From: Arcticibacterium luteifluviistationis
GTDB lineage: Bacteria > Bacteroidota > Bacteroidia > Cytophagales > Spirosomataceae
Direction of reading: 5' to 3'
Assembly (NCBI RefSeq): GCF_003258705.1
Contig: NZ_CP029480.1
Span: 3,968,001 to 4,032,000 of the forward strand
Length of the DNA: 64,000 nucleotides
The notes under the pieces are model-generated. The model was not told the DNA's origin and made no database searches. It saw only the letters and a program-made list of their open reading frames with translations. The position numbers were made by a program, and so were the translations under genes. Positions 46,216 to 55,120 of this stretch are shown piece by piece. Position 1 is the first letter of the stretch, and every line of letters begins with the position of its first letter.

Positions 46216-47145
46216 ATGAAAAATTATTTGTACACCATAGTCATCATTGTTTTGGTGATAATAGCTTACAACTTTCCCGAATATTTGATTAATGTAGGCG
46301 GAGTAAAGTTGACGCTTTTGATTATTCCTGTACTCCAGATTATCATGTTTGGTATGGGAACTACCATCACCATTGATGATTTCTTAGGCATCTTGAAAAC
46401 GCCAAAACTCGTTTTGATAGGTTTGTTTTTACAGTTTATGATTATGCCTATTTGGGGTTATGGTTTAACACAGGTTTTTGATTTTCCTCCTGAAATAGCA
46501 GCAGGAATGATTCTAATAGGTAGCAGCCCTAGTGGTTTGGCATCAAATGTTATGTCACTTTTAGCAAAGGCTAACATTGCCCTTTCTATAACGCTAACCA
46601 TTTTTGCTACTATGTTAGCCCCTATCCTTACGCCTACGCTTATGCAATGGCTTGCTGGAGAGTTTATTGAAATAGACTTTTGGGGTATGATGTGGAGCAT
46701 GTGCAAAATCGTTATTCTGCCCGTGGCTGTCGGTTTTCTTCTTAATAGATTTGTCCCAAAGCAAATCCAAGCCATCAAGAAGATTTTGCCTTTATTCTCC
46801 ATGGCAGGTATCGCTTATGTTATTACGGTAGTTACGGCCGCTGGTCAAGCTTCTTTAGCAGCGGTAGGTGCTTTACTTTTTGTGGCAGTAGTGCTTCATA
46901 ATTTAGGTGGATATGCTTTCGGCTATGGGGCAGCCAAATTATTCCGTTTAAACAAAAGAGACGCTAGAACTATAGCACTAGAAGTAGGTATGCAAAACGG
47001 AGGACTAGCATCTGCTTTGGCCGTAGAAATGGGAAAAGTAGCCACAGTTGGCCTTGCGTCTACCATTTTTGGACCATTGATGAATGTTACCGGCTCTATG
47101 CTTGCCAGTTGGTGGGGAAGAGACGCTAACCAAAAAGACCTTTAA
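46216..47145 (+). CDS. BASS-family (bile acid:sodium symporter-like) transporter
   Basis: A 309-residue inner-membrane carrier with about ten helices. The two broken-helix regions carry family motifs: 'MILIGSSPSGLASNVMSLLA' (about 98-117) and 'ALEVGMQNGGLASALAVEMG' (about 258-277), each with the small-residue and Asn/Gln positions used for sodium binding. Bacterial members import organic anions such as keto acids or pantoate. Located 43 bp after the enolase-type gene and closing the cassette at a strong terminator, it likely imports the acid produced in the periplasm. This link is inferred from order alone. Confidence 0.9.
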   Translation: MKNYLYTIVIIVLVIIAYNFPEYLINVGGVKLTLLIIPVLQIIMFGMGTTITIDDFLGILKTPKLVLIGLFLQFMIMPIWGYGLTQVFDFPPEIAAGMILIGSSPSGLASNVMSLLAKANIALSITLTIFATMLAPILTPTLMQWLAGEFIEIDFWGMMWSMCKIVILPVAVGFLLNRFVPKQIQAIKKILPLFSMAGIAYVITVVTAAGQASLAAVGALLFVAVVLHNLGGYAFGYGAAKLFRLNKRDARTIALEVGMQNGGLASALAVEMGKVATVGLASTIFGPLMNVTGSMLASWWGRDANQKDL

Positions 47146-47175
47146 GATTGTAAATTTTAGCCCTTCTAAATCACT

Positions 47176-47212
47176 AAAGCCCCTATTGACATTGTCAATC
47201 AGGGGCTTTTTA
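47176..47212. terminator. Strong terminator after the BASS gene
   Basis: AAAGCCCCT-ATTGAC (47176-47190) pairs with GTCAAT-C-AGGGGCTTT (47194-47209), 15 bp with one bulged C and a 3-base loop, then T-run. It lies between convergent genes and could serve the minus-strand gene ending at 47234 as well. Confidence 0.87.
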
Positions 47213-47233
47213 ATACTTATAATAAGCTATATT

Positions 47234-47593
47234 TCAGCTATCCATAGCATCCATTTCTTTCTGAATGGTCTCGGTTATCATTTCCTTGATTTCTCTTTTC
47301 TTCTTATAAACCACGGCAAAAGTAATTAGGAGCAGCACCAAAATAGTAACATAACCATAAGGCTCTCCTAACCATACATTTAAACCAAAAGCGGCAAGAA
47401 TTAGAACAAACACCAAGACCGTAGACCCCAAAATTAACAGAAGAATGGTAAAGATTAGCTCTGCCACACCTCGCTCGGCTTTTTCTTGAATTTCAATTTT
47501 CTTTAATTCAAACTTAGCCTCTATTAAACTAATGACGCTGTCCTTAATTTCCCCAAGTTTAAACAAATCTCCTATACTACTTTTTAGACTCAT
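47234..47593 (-). CDS. Phage-holin-family-like small membrane protein (not phage-related by context)
   Basis: A 119-residue protein with an amphipathic, charged N-terminus (about 1-40, 'LIEAKFELKKIEIQEKAERG'), two transmembrane helices (about 44-68 and 78-96) and a charged C-terminal tail. This architecture is that of the 'phage holin family/superfamily III' group, a misleading name since most members are chromosomal and of unknown role, perhaps membrane-stress related. No lysin or phage gene is nearby. It is 22 bp after priA and ends the EamA-priA run on the minus strand. Confidence 0.75.
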   Translation of the reverse strand: MSLKSSIGDLFKLGEIKDSVISLIEAKFELKKIEIQEKAERGVAELIFTILLLILGSTVLVFVLILAAFGLNVWLGEPYGYVTILVLLLITFAVVYKKKREIKEMITETIQKEMDAMDS

Positions 47594-47614
47594 GATTTCT
47601 TAAAATTAATATTC

Positions 47615-50110
47615 TTAAACCACATCCACGGTCACCACAAACCTAACACTTTTAAACTCTTTTTGTGTATTCAGTTCTGTAATCTGCTCCCTTATAAACT
47701 TTTTAGTGGCTGCCATATTCAGCTTGTTCTTCTCCAGCTTAATCCAGACATCAAAAATGTATTGATTTCTTATTCGCTCTACCATCCCTCTCTCAGGGCC
47801 CAGAATACGCTGTGAGCCAAGCTTAGCTTGAAGTTTTTCAACGAGTAAACCAGCTGCTTTATGAGACACCGTTTTTTCCACATGCTTGGTAGACACACTA
47901 ATGATTCTAGAGTATGGCGGATATCTAAACCCTTCTCGCTCTTTAACCTCCGCATGATAAAAACCCTTATAATCTCCCTGCACCACATAGCTCAAAACAG
48001 GATGCTCTGGATCACCCGTTTGAATAAGGACCTGTCCGGGTTTTTCTTTTCTTCCGGCTCTACCACTTACCTGTGTTAGCATTTGATAAGCTCTTTCGGC
48101 AGACCTAAAGTCAGGAAAGTGAATCATTTTATCGGCGTCAAAAACACCTACTAAGCTCACATTATCAAAATCAAGCCCCTTAGAAATCATCTGGGTTCCT
48201 ACCAGAATATCTACTTCGCCTTCACTAAACTCATTTATAATTCTTTGATACGCGTTTTTCGCTCGTGTGGTATCAAAATCCATTCTCAACAAACCTGCTT
48301 CTGGAAATATCTCTTGCAGGTCTTCTTCTATTTTTTGTGTCCCTACACCTTTAGATTTTATTTTAAGGGAGTCACACACCGGGCATGTTTTAGGAAGACT
48401 CTCCGTGTGTCCGCAGTAATGGCACACTAGTGTATTTTCATACAAGTGATGCGTCAAACTAACGGCACATTGATGGCATTTCCCTATCCAGTTGCATTCT
48501 TCGCAATTCATGTAGGGGGCATAACCTCTCCTATTTTGAAAAACGATAGTCTGCTCGTTCCGCTTTATTCTGGCTTCTATAGCCTCTAATAAAACACTAC
48601 TAAAGTCACTTCGTACGGAATCGTTTTTACGTTCGGCTTTCATGTCAATAAGCTCTATTGACGGTAACACCGCGTCTCCAAATCGCTTGTTCAGCTCTAC
48701 TAATCCATAATTTCCATCAAGAGCCTGCGTATAAGACTCAAAAGATGGCGTAGCTGAACCTAATAAAACCTTCGCTTTTTGCTTGTGAGCCAGCATGATG
48801 GCCACATCTCTGGCATGATATCGTGGTGCAGGGTCAAACTGCTTATAAGAAATCTCGTGCTCCTCGTCTACGATTATTAAACCGAGATTTTTAAAAGGAA
48901 GAAAAATAGAAGACCGTACACCTACCACAAACTGATACCTACCAGACAGCACACCCATGTAAACCTCCACACGCTCATTGTCTGAAAACTTGGAGTGATA
49001 CACACCCATTTTATCCCCAAACACCTTTTGAAGCCTGCTTACTATCTGCGTGGTTAATGCTATTTCAGGCAGAAGCATTAATATTTGCGAACCACTTTCT
49101 AATACTTTTTGAATAAGGTCAATGTAAATTTCCGTTTTCCCACTACCCGTAATGCCATGAAAGAGCACCACCTGCTTTTCAGCAAATGAATCCATAATGG
49201 CATCAGAAGCTTGATTTTGATGCTCTGTTAATTTGATTTCTTTGAGGCTGTCGGTGTCAATGCTGTCAAAGCGAGAAACTGTAATTTCAAATTGCTCTAA
49301 AATACCTTTGTCAATTAGCGTTTTTAAGGAAGATGCCGAATTCTCAGCCTCTTTGAAAAAGACTTTGTCAATACCGTGAAGGTTTTTTGATTCAATATCA
49401 TCTATTGCCACATGGCTCAAATATGTCAAAATAACCTGCTGCTGCTTTTCGCTTTTCCCTAGCTGGTCTATGAGCGAGAGCACACCTGTCTTATTTGCGA
49501 GTGAGGCTTTAAGCCTAATTTTCTTTATTTTTTTAGGAACATACCGCTCCTTTACTTCTTCATAAACGATGATGGCATTCTTGTCAATAAGTTTTTTAAC
49601 AAGTTTGGTCACGTCTATCTCATTGATAAACTTTGACAAATCAGCATAAGAAAGAGAATCATTTTCGGCAATGATTTTTAATATCTCCACCTCCATGGTT
49701 TCCAGACTGTCCTCACGGTCAAAGTCTGGATTGACCTGAATTCTAGACTCACTATTTACTTTGAGCCCAGAGGGTAGCCCCATGTTCATCACCTCGCCAG
49801 CATGGCACATGTAATAATCCGCCACCCACTGAAAAAGCCACAGCTGGTTTTCTGTAACTATTGGATCCTCGTCCATTAATTCAGAAATGTATTTCGCCTT
49901 ATATTTTTCTGGCGGCGTACCATGAACCTCAGATATTATTCCTGTCAAAACACGGTTTCTGCCAAAAGGCACAATCACCCTGCTCCCTTTTTTGACATAC
50001 TCCGTGAAATGCCTTGGCACCCTATAAGTGAAGGCCTGCGGAATGGGTACTGGAAGCAGTACATCCACAAAAAGTGTTTCTGTTGGAAATAATTCTGACA
50101 TAGAAAACAA
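47615..50110 (-). CDS. priA: Primosomal replication protein N' / helicase PriA
   Basis: An 831-residue 3'-to-5' helicase that reloads the replisome at stalled forks. N-terminal 3'-binding and winged-helix domains (about 12-290) begin 'ETLFVDVLLPVPIPQAFTYR'. Walker A 'GITGSGKT' is at 319-326, the DEEH box at 415-418, and the zinc-binding cysteines appear in the series 'CEECNWIGKCHQCAVSL' and 'CHYCGHTESLPKTCPVC'. Helicase motifs V and VI follow in 'ILVGTQMISKGLDFDNVSLV' and 'QVSGRAGRKEKPG'. An in-frame ATG at 50101 (MSELFP) is an alternative start. It is 10 bp downstream of the EamA gene, likely in one transcript. Confidence 0.97.
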   Translation of the reverse strand: MFSMSELFPTETLFVDVLLPVPIPQAFTYRVPRHFTEYVKKGSRVIVPFGRNRVLTGIISEVHGTPPEKYKAKYISELMDEDPIVTENQLWLFQWVADYYMCHAGEVMNMGLPSGLKVNSESRIQVNPDFDREDSLETMEVEILKIIAENDSLSYADLSKFINEIDVTKLVKKLIDKNAIIVYEEVKERYVPKKIKKIRLKASLANKTGVLSLIDQLGKSEKQQQVILTYLSHVAIDDIESKNLHGIDKVFFKEAENSASSLKTLIDKGILEQFEITVSRFDSIDTDSLKEIKLTEHQNQASDAIMDSFAEKQVVLFHGITGSGKTEIYIDLIQKVLESGSQILMLLPEIALTTQIVSRLQKVFGDKMGVYHSKFSDNERVEVYMGVLSGRYQFVVGVRSSIFLPFKNLGLIIVDEEHEISYKQFDPAPRYHARDVAIMLAHKQKAKVLLGSATPSFESYTQALDGNYGLVELNKRFGDAVLPSIELIDMKAERKNDSVRSDFSSVLLEAIEARIKRNEQTIVFQNRRGYAPYMNCEECNWIGKCHQCAVSLTHHLYENTLVCHYCGHTESLPKTCPVCDSLKIKSKGVGTQKIEEDLQEIFPEAGLLRMDFDTTRAKNAYQRIINEFSEGEVDILVGTQMISKGLDFDNVSLVGVFDADKMIHFPDFRSAERAYQMLTQVSGRAGRKEKPGQVLIQTGDPEHPVLSYVVQGDYKGFYHAEVKEREGFRYPPYSRIISVSTKHVEKTVSHKAAGLLVEKLQAKLGSQRILGPERGMVERIRNQYIFDVWIKLEKNKLNMAATKKFIREQITELNTQKEFKSVRFVVTVDVV

Positions 50111-50120
50111 AGATAAAATA

Positions 50121-51026
50121 TCAGGACGCCTTTTTAGCCTGATAAGAGATAATTATCCCTGAAGTGATAACGAAGGCAATTCCAATAAAGGCCAAGGTAG
50201 ATGGCTTGGGGTCACCCAAAAATATTCCAAAAATAACGGAGAAGACGATATTACTAAAACCAACCGCCGAGATTGTGCCTGCTTTGCCAAAGCTAAAAGC
50301 TTTGGTCAAATATATTTGACCTATCATAGCCGCTATACCCAATACCAAAATCCAAAGCCAGTCTGAGCCATGTGGCTGTACATAGGCTGCCACCAGAAAA
50401 TCTAAAGAAGGTAAGTCATAAAACTGCCCAATCCCCATAGAAATGATGGGTAACAATATTCCTGAAAGCATAAAGGAAAGCACTATGCTTCTGCCATCAT
50501 AATAAGCACTCAGCCCTCTAATACTCATGTAAGCAAATGCAGTCAAAACTGCATTTGTAATTCCTATAACATGGCTACGTGTGTTAAGAAGCCCCGTTGA
50601 CATTTGCGGAATAAAAATGAAGCATATACCTCCAAAGCCTAGCAAAACCGCAAGCCACTCGTTTCGCCTTAGTCCCTCTCCTGCTATAAACACCGAAAAA
50701 ACGGCTATAAAAATGGGATAAGTTTGTTGATAAGTAATAGCCTCTGCTAGGCCAATTTGCGTGATACTATAAAAGAATGTATATAAAGCGATGGTACCAA
50801 TAACTCCTCTAAATACAAGCAAGCCAGGTTTTCCACCGACTTGTACCAATGGTCTTTTCAATACAGAATATCCAATAAAGACTACACCAATAAGGTTTCT
50901 GAAGAAAACAATCTCTACCGAACTGATAGAATCTCTTAAAATACGGGTACAAGCACCTACCAATGCAAAGCAAAAAGATGCAATGAGCATAAAAATAACT
51001 CCTTGTCTGACGTTCTGTTGGTTCAT
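50121..51026 (-). CDS. EamA/DMT-family transporter
   Basis: A ~301-residue inner-membrane protein with ten helices arranged as two EamA repeats. The first begins 'QGVIFMLIASFCFALVGAC' and the second 'VIGITNAVLTAFAYMSIRGL'. 'FFRNLIGVVFIGY' and 'PSTLAFIGIAFVITSGIII' are typical drug/metabolite-transporter patterns. I chose ATG 51026 (MNQQNVRQ); the longer frame would start at a TTG at 51065. Substrate unknown. It is the first gene of a minus-strand run with priA. Confidence 0.88.
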   Translation of the reverse strand: MNQQNVRQGVIFMLIASFCFALVGACTRILRDSISSVEIVFFRNLIGVVFIGYSVLKRPLVQVGGKPGLLVFRGVIGTIALYTFFYSITQIGLAEAITYQQTYPIFIAVFSVFIAGEGLRRNEWLAVLLGFGGICFIFIPQMSTGLLNTRSHVIGITNAVLTAFAYMSIRGLSAYYDGRSIVLSFMLSGILLPIISMGIGQFYDLPSLDFLVAAYVQPHGSDWLWILVLGIAAMIGQIYLTKAFSFGKAGTISAVGFSNIVFSVIFGIFLGDPKPSTLAFIGIAFVITSGIIISYQAKKAS

Positions 51027-51122
51027 GAGTTGCCAAAAGTACAATCTCCATTGCCTTAGAATCAAATTCTTCTGATATATCTCATAAAACCACTTACATC
51101 TTTTATTTTTGTACTACTGATT

Positions 51123-53015
51123 ATGAAAAAATTCTTATTCTTTAGTCTTGGTTTATTGAGCTTTAGCTCTTCTTTTGGGCAAATTTCATTGAATTTCCCT
51201 GTGGAAAGGCAGATTTTTCAGCGTAATAATTCCAACCAAGCTTATATTCAAATAAGTGGAAATTTCTCCGCAGAATATGACAGCATCACTGCCAAAGTTT
51301 TTCCACGCGTAGTAGGACAAGGAACAGCTAGTGCCTGGCAAACGGTAGATTACAGAGACGACAAGCCTTATTTTTATGGTAAAATATTAGCCCAAGGTGG
51401 TTGGTATAAATTGGGGGTCAAAGCCTATAAAAATGGGATTCAAATAGATTCGGTAGGAAGAAATAGAGTAGGTATAGGTGAAGTTTTTGTAATAGCAGGG
51501 CAGTCAAATTCCACAGGAACCACATCAACTTCTGGTGTAGGCATTGATTCTGACGAAGACCGCTCTAATGTCATGCGTTACTCCAACAAAACCAACGACT
51601 ACGATATGTTGCCTATTGGCTATTCACCAATGAACGCCGATAGCGTAGCCAGTGATTCTGTCTATATTGGGCCTTTTCATAATGCTCCTTGGCATTGGGG
51701 GCAAGTATCAAAAGACTTGGTAACCGCTTTAAATGTACCTGTGCTCTTTTACGGAGCTGGTTTTGGAGGAACCTGGGTTCAACTTTGGGCAGAATCAGCT
51801 CTTGAACAACCATTAACTAATCCAGAATTTTATATTAAGCAAGAGTTCAAACATCCATATGGTGCTTTAGCTTCCGTTGTAAGAATGTACGCTAGTTTAA
51901 CAGGAATACGAGCCGTTCTTTGGCATCAAGGTGAATCTGACAGCGGGACCTCAACAACACATTATCAAGGATGGCTGGAAACCGTTATTGCAAAAACTCG
52001 AGAACAAAGTGAATACCCAAACTTAGCATGGATGGTAGCAAGAGCCTCCTATAATGGAAATTATCATGGAAATGTAATTCTTGGGCAAAATCAAACTATC
52101 AATGCTGATGGAAATGTATACGGAGGCCCCGAAACAGATAATATAGTAGGTGGGGATAAAAGATCAGATGGTGTCCATATGGATAAACCTAACGGATTAA
52201 CCGATCATGCTACCGCTTGGTATAACTATATCACCAATGGCTTTTTAAGTAGCTCTACTCCTCTTTTAGCTTCAGATTTTATTGAATTAAACTTTGCTTG
52301 TGATCCTAATAGCCCTTTTTCTCCTATGAGTTTAAGTCCAACTGCGAGCTATGATAGCTATGATTGGTCTAATAGGGAAAATACAGATGCAGAAGCTTTA
52401 GGAAACACTAGCGACTATGGAGCGGACTATACCGCATTACCTCCAACCGGTTATCTTCGCCCAAATTGGGCTTACTCTTCTAGTCCTGGCGTAATTGTAG
52501 ATAATGGTAGTTATTTACTCAGGGTTCGTAAAGCCACTTCCGGCAAAATACTATTCAGCCCTATTGTTGACTTAAATACCTTCACGCTTCCTACTAATCC
52601 AAGTTTTGTAACTTCGGCCAGTCAAGTTCGCTCTGCTGATACCTTAACCCTTACGGGAAGTGGCTGTAATGGCATTTATACTTGGGACACTGGTGCCAAA
52701 ACTAACCCTTTAGAAATTTACCCAACAGTTACGGCGGACTATACATTGGCGTGTAAAACCTTACATTGTTTAAGCCCATACACCGCTGCTCAAAACGTAG
52801 TGGTGTCTTCTTGTTTTGCTAGCCCTTTAAGTTTGACCGGCGGCGTTATAAACGCCCAAAGTGCTTACCAAACCCAGCAGTCGCTCCAAAGTGTTCAGAA
52901 GCTGGCTGCTACAGGTAAAATCAATTATTCTGCTAATCAGTCTGTATTACTAAACCCAGGCTTCGAAGTAAACCAAGGTGCCGTGTTTAAAGCTACCATA
53001 GAAAACTGCCCTTAA
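51123..53015 (+). CDS. Exported SGNH sialate-O-acetylesterase-like enzyme with C-terminal 3-coathanger domain
   Basis: A 630-residue secreted protein. Signal peptide about 1-19 (ending 'SSFGQ'), a beta-rich N-terminal domain (about 20-115), then an SGNH esterase domain of the SASA type: the nucleophile serine in 'FVIAGQSNSTGT' (about 120-131), the conserved 'VLWHQGESDSGTS' block and the catalytic Asp/His pair in 'RSDGVHMDKPNGLTDHA'. These enzymes remove O-acetyl groups from sialic acid or xylan-type sugars. A ~170-residue linker domain follows. The C-terminus (about 555-630) with 'VLLNPGFEVNQGAVFKA' ending ENCP matches the tail of the two giant surface proteins. Export and anchoring by the same route is likely. 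It may act on host or algal glycans. Confidence 0.88.
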   Translation: MKKFLFFSLGLLSFSSSFGQISLNFPVERQIFQRNNSNQAYIQISGNFSAEYDSITAKVFPRVVGQGTASAWQTVDYRDDKPYFYGKILAQGGWYKLGVKAYKNGIQIDSVGRNRVGIGEVFVIAGQSNSTGTTSTSGVGIDSDEDRSNVMRYSNKTNDYDMLPIGYSPMNADSVASDSVYIGPFHNAPWHWGQVSKDLVTALNVPVLFYGAGFGGTWVQLWAESALEQPLTNPEFYIKQEFKHPYGALASVVRMYASLTGIRAVLWHQGESDSGTSTTHYQGWLETVIAKTREQSEYPNLAWMVARASYNGNYHGNVILGQNQTINADGNVYGGPETDNIVGGDKRSDGVHMDKPNGLTDHATAWYNYITNGFLSSSTPLLASDFIELNFACDPNSPFSPMSLSPTASYDSYDWSNRENTDAEALGNTSDYGADYTALPPTGYLRPNWAYSSSPGVIVDNGSYLLRVRKATSGKILFSPIVDLNTFTLPTNPSFVTSASQVRSADTLTLTGSGCNGIYTWDTGAKTNPLEIYPTVTADYTLACKTLHCLSPYTAAQNVVVSSCFASPLSLTGGVINAQSAYQTQQSLQSVQKLAATGKINYSANQSVLLNPGFEVNQGAVFKATIENCP

Positions 53016-53045
53016 AATAAGTCAAAAAAATATTTACTTTTTAAT

Positions 53046-53108
53046 ATAGTATGCTTGCATACTATTATTTATTTGTTTTATATTTGTAACGGTATGCAAG
53101 CATACTAT
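53046..53108 (+). promoter_or_regulatory. Promoter flanked by two palindromic operators before the acyl-CoA dehydrogenase gene
   Basis: GTATGCTTGCATAC (53049-53062) and GTATGCAAGCATAC (53092-53105) are perfect inverted repeats whose centres are 43 bp apart. Between them a Bacteroidota-type promoter can be read: TTG at 53055-53057, a 21 bp spacer and TATATTTG at 53079-53086, which fits the known TAnnTTTG -7 element. The first operator covers the -33 region and the second covers the predicted start site near 53091. A dimeric repressor binding both sites would shut off transcription. Confidence 0.7.
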
Positions 53109-53144
53109 TATTTCGACAGATAACATTTCAATTCTATATTTCCT

Positions 53145-54941
53145 ATGACAGCCGTATCAGAAAAAACATCCTTAAAGGGTGGTGAGTTTTTAATCAAAGA
53201 GACATCTGCACAAGATGTTTTCATTCCAGAAGAGTTTAACGAGGAACAGCGAATGATAGCTGAGACCTGTTCAGACTTTATTAAAACGGAAATTCACCCA
53301 ATTTTAGATGAGATAGACGCAGCCAAGTCACCCGAACTAATGTCTTCTCTTATGGACAAGGCCGGAGAGCTTGGTCTTTTAGGAACAGCTGTTCCTGAAG
53401 AGTATGAAGGCTTCGGAATGGACTTTAACACCTCCATGCTAGTAGCAGAGGTTTTAGGAAACGGTCATTCTTTCTCAGTAGCTCAGTCGGCTCATACAGG
53501 AATAGGAACGCTTCCTATCTTATATTACGGAAACGAAGAACAAAAGAAAAAATATTTACCAAACCTAGCCACTGGTGTTTGGAAAGCTGCCTACTGTTTA
53601 ACGGAGCCAGATTCCGGTTCGGACGCTAATTCAGGAAAAACTAAAGCGGAATTAAGTGCCGACGGCAAAACATATAAAATAAACGGTCAAAAAATGTGGA
53701 TCACCAATGGTGGTTTTGCCGATGTGTTTATTGTTTTCGCCAAAATAGAAGACGACAAAAACCTTACAGCCTTTATAGTTGAAAAAACACATGGTGGTAT
53801 CACCATGAATGAGCCCGAGAAAAAACTAGGTATTAAAGGTTCTGACACACGTCAGGTTTTCTTTAATGACTGTACAGTACCTGCAGAAAACATGCTTTCT
53901 GCTAGACAAAACGGCTTCAAAATAGCTGTTAACATCCTTAATATTGGTCGTATCAAATTAGGTATAGCCGCAGTAGGAGGTTCAAAAGGGATTATTAACG
54001 CATCCATTAACTATGCTAATGAGCGTAAGCAATTCGGTATTTCTATTGGCCGTTTTGGTGCTATTAAGCACAAATTAGGCGAAATGGCTACCCAAATTTG
54101 GGTTTCTGAAACAGCTTGTTACAGAGCGGGTCAAAACATTGACGACTTAATTATTACTTTCAAAGAAAGCGGTAAATCAGATGCTGAAGCCAAACTTAGT
54201 GCCTTAGAGCAATTTGCTATTGAGTGTGCTATTTTGAAAGTACATGGTTCAGAAGTACTAGACTATGTAGCCGACGAAGGTGTTCAAATTTTTGGAGGAA
54301 TGGGTTACTCAGCCGATGCTCCTGTAGAAAGAGCTTATAGAGATTCTAGAATCAACAGAATCTTTGAGGGAACTAACGAAATTAACCGTCTTCTTACTGT
54401 GGACATGCTTCTTAAGCGTGCTATGAAAGGCGAAATGGACTTAATGGGTCCTGCTCAGGAAGTAGCTAAAGAAATATTGTCTGTCCCTTCTTTTGGTGGA
54501 GATGACGATGGTGTATTTGCAACAGAGAAGAAGATAGTAAAGAACCTTAAGAAAGCGGTTTTGATGATAGCTGGAGCAGCTGTTCAGAAATTCATGGCAA
54601 AGCTTTCTCATGAGCAAGAGATTTTGATGAACGTAGCCGATATGATAATCGAGGTTTACGCTGCGGAATCTGCCATACTAAGAGTAGAAAAGAAAATGAG
54701 CACAGCGGGCGAAGATGCCGTAAGCTTAGAAAAAGATATGATGATGCTTAACCTTCATAAGGCGGTTAATAAATCAGGTGCTGCAGGAAGAGACGCCATC
54801 CAGTCTTTTGCCGAAGGCGACGAATTAAGAGTTATGCTAATGGGACTAAAAAGGTTTACCAAAATAGACCCCTTCAATGTGAAAGACGCAAGAAGAAGAG
54901 TGGCTGACGCCCTACTTTCAGAAAACAAGTACATCTTCTAA
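53145..54941 (+). CDS. Acyl-CoA dehydrogenase
   Basis: A 598-residue FAD enzyme that introduces the alpha-beta double bond in acyl-CoA. The N-terminal helical domain (about 28-140) starts 'FNEEQRMIAETCSDFIKTEI'; the middle beta domain has 'YCLTEPDSGSDANSGKTKAE' and 'KMWITNGGFADVFIVFAK', both FAD- and substrate-contacting regions; the C-terminal helices carry 'YANERKQFGISIGRFGAIKH' and 'IFGGMGYSADAPVERAYRDS' followed by 'RINRIFEGTNEINRL'. A further ~170 residues after the usual C-terminus form the helical extension seen in the very-long-chain type. No thiolase or hydratase gene adjoins it. Its expression is probably repressor-controlled through the palindromes just upstream. Confidence 0.95.
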   Translation: MTAVSEKTSLKGGEFLIKETSAQDVFIPEEFNEEQRMIAETCSDFIKTEIHPILDEIDAAKSPELMSSLMDKAGELGLLGTAVPEEYEGFGMDFNTSMLVAEVLGNGHSFSVAQSAHTGIGTLPILYYGNEEQKKKYLPNLATGVWKAAYCLTEPDSGSDANSGKTKAELSADGKTYKINGQKMWITNGGFADVFIVFAKIEDDKNLTAFIVEKTHGGITMNEPEKKLGIKGSDTRQVFFNDCTVPAENMLSARQNGFKIAVNILNIGRIKLGIAAVGGSKGIINASINYANERKQFGISIGRFGAIKHKLGEMATQIWVSETACYRAGQNIDDLIITFKESGKSDAEAKLSALEQFAIECAILKVHGSEVLDYVADEGVQIFGGMGYSADAPVERAYRDSRINRIFEGTNEINRLLTVDMLLKRAMKGEMDLMGPAQEVAKEILSVPSFGGDDDGVFATEKKIVKNLKKAVLMIAGAAVQKFMAKLSHEQEILMNVADMIIEVYAAESAILRVEKKMSTAGEDAVSLEKDMMMLNLHKAVNKSGAAGRDAIQSFAEGDELRVMLMGLKRFTKIDPFNVKDARRRVADALLSENKYIF

Positions 54942-54994
54942 GAATTTTACCCCTTTTATAATATTTACAATACTTCAACAAACACAAAAACCAG

Positions 54995-55028
54995 AAACCG
55001 TCCCGCCATTTGGCAGGGCGGTTTTTCC
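54995..55028 (+). terminator. Rho-independent terminator of the acyl-CoA dehydrogenase gene
   Basis: AAACCGTCCCGCC (54995-55007) pairs with GGCAGGGCGGTTT (55012-55024) with two mismatched or wobble positions, then a run of T. Confidence 0.85.
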
Positions 55029-55040
55029 TTTTAACAGGAT

Positions 55041-55090
55041 TAGCCCCGTAGGGGCGTAACATGGGTAACGATGGGTGCAGCCCGTCGTTA
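55041..55090. repeat. Double-hairpin intergenic repeat
   Basis: GCCCCGTAGGGGC (55043-55055) is a perfect 5 bp stem with a 3-base loop; AACGATGGG (55067-55075) and CCCGTCGTT (55081-55089) form a second stem. The 'AGCCCCGTAGGGGCG' core is of a type I recall as a recurring intergenic repeat in related genomes. Only one copy is in the window. It is one of three things in the 333 bp gap 54942-55274, with the terminator before it and a dispersed repeat after it; the last ~125 bases before 55275 show nothing further. Confidence 0.5.
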
Positions 55091-55120
55091 TAATAAAAAG
55101 CAGTAATTCATTTGGCGGGA

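Noticed and set aside
47234-47593. Prophage remnant suggested by a holin-family protein
   Set aside because: The family name is misleading; there are no lysin, capsid, integrase or att features and the gene belongs to the EamA-priA run.
51104-51111. TATTTTTG as a -7 promoter element for the esterase gene
   Set aside because: It matches TAnnTTTG, but there is no TTG at proper distance and the implied leader would be only about five bases.
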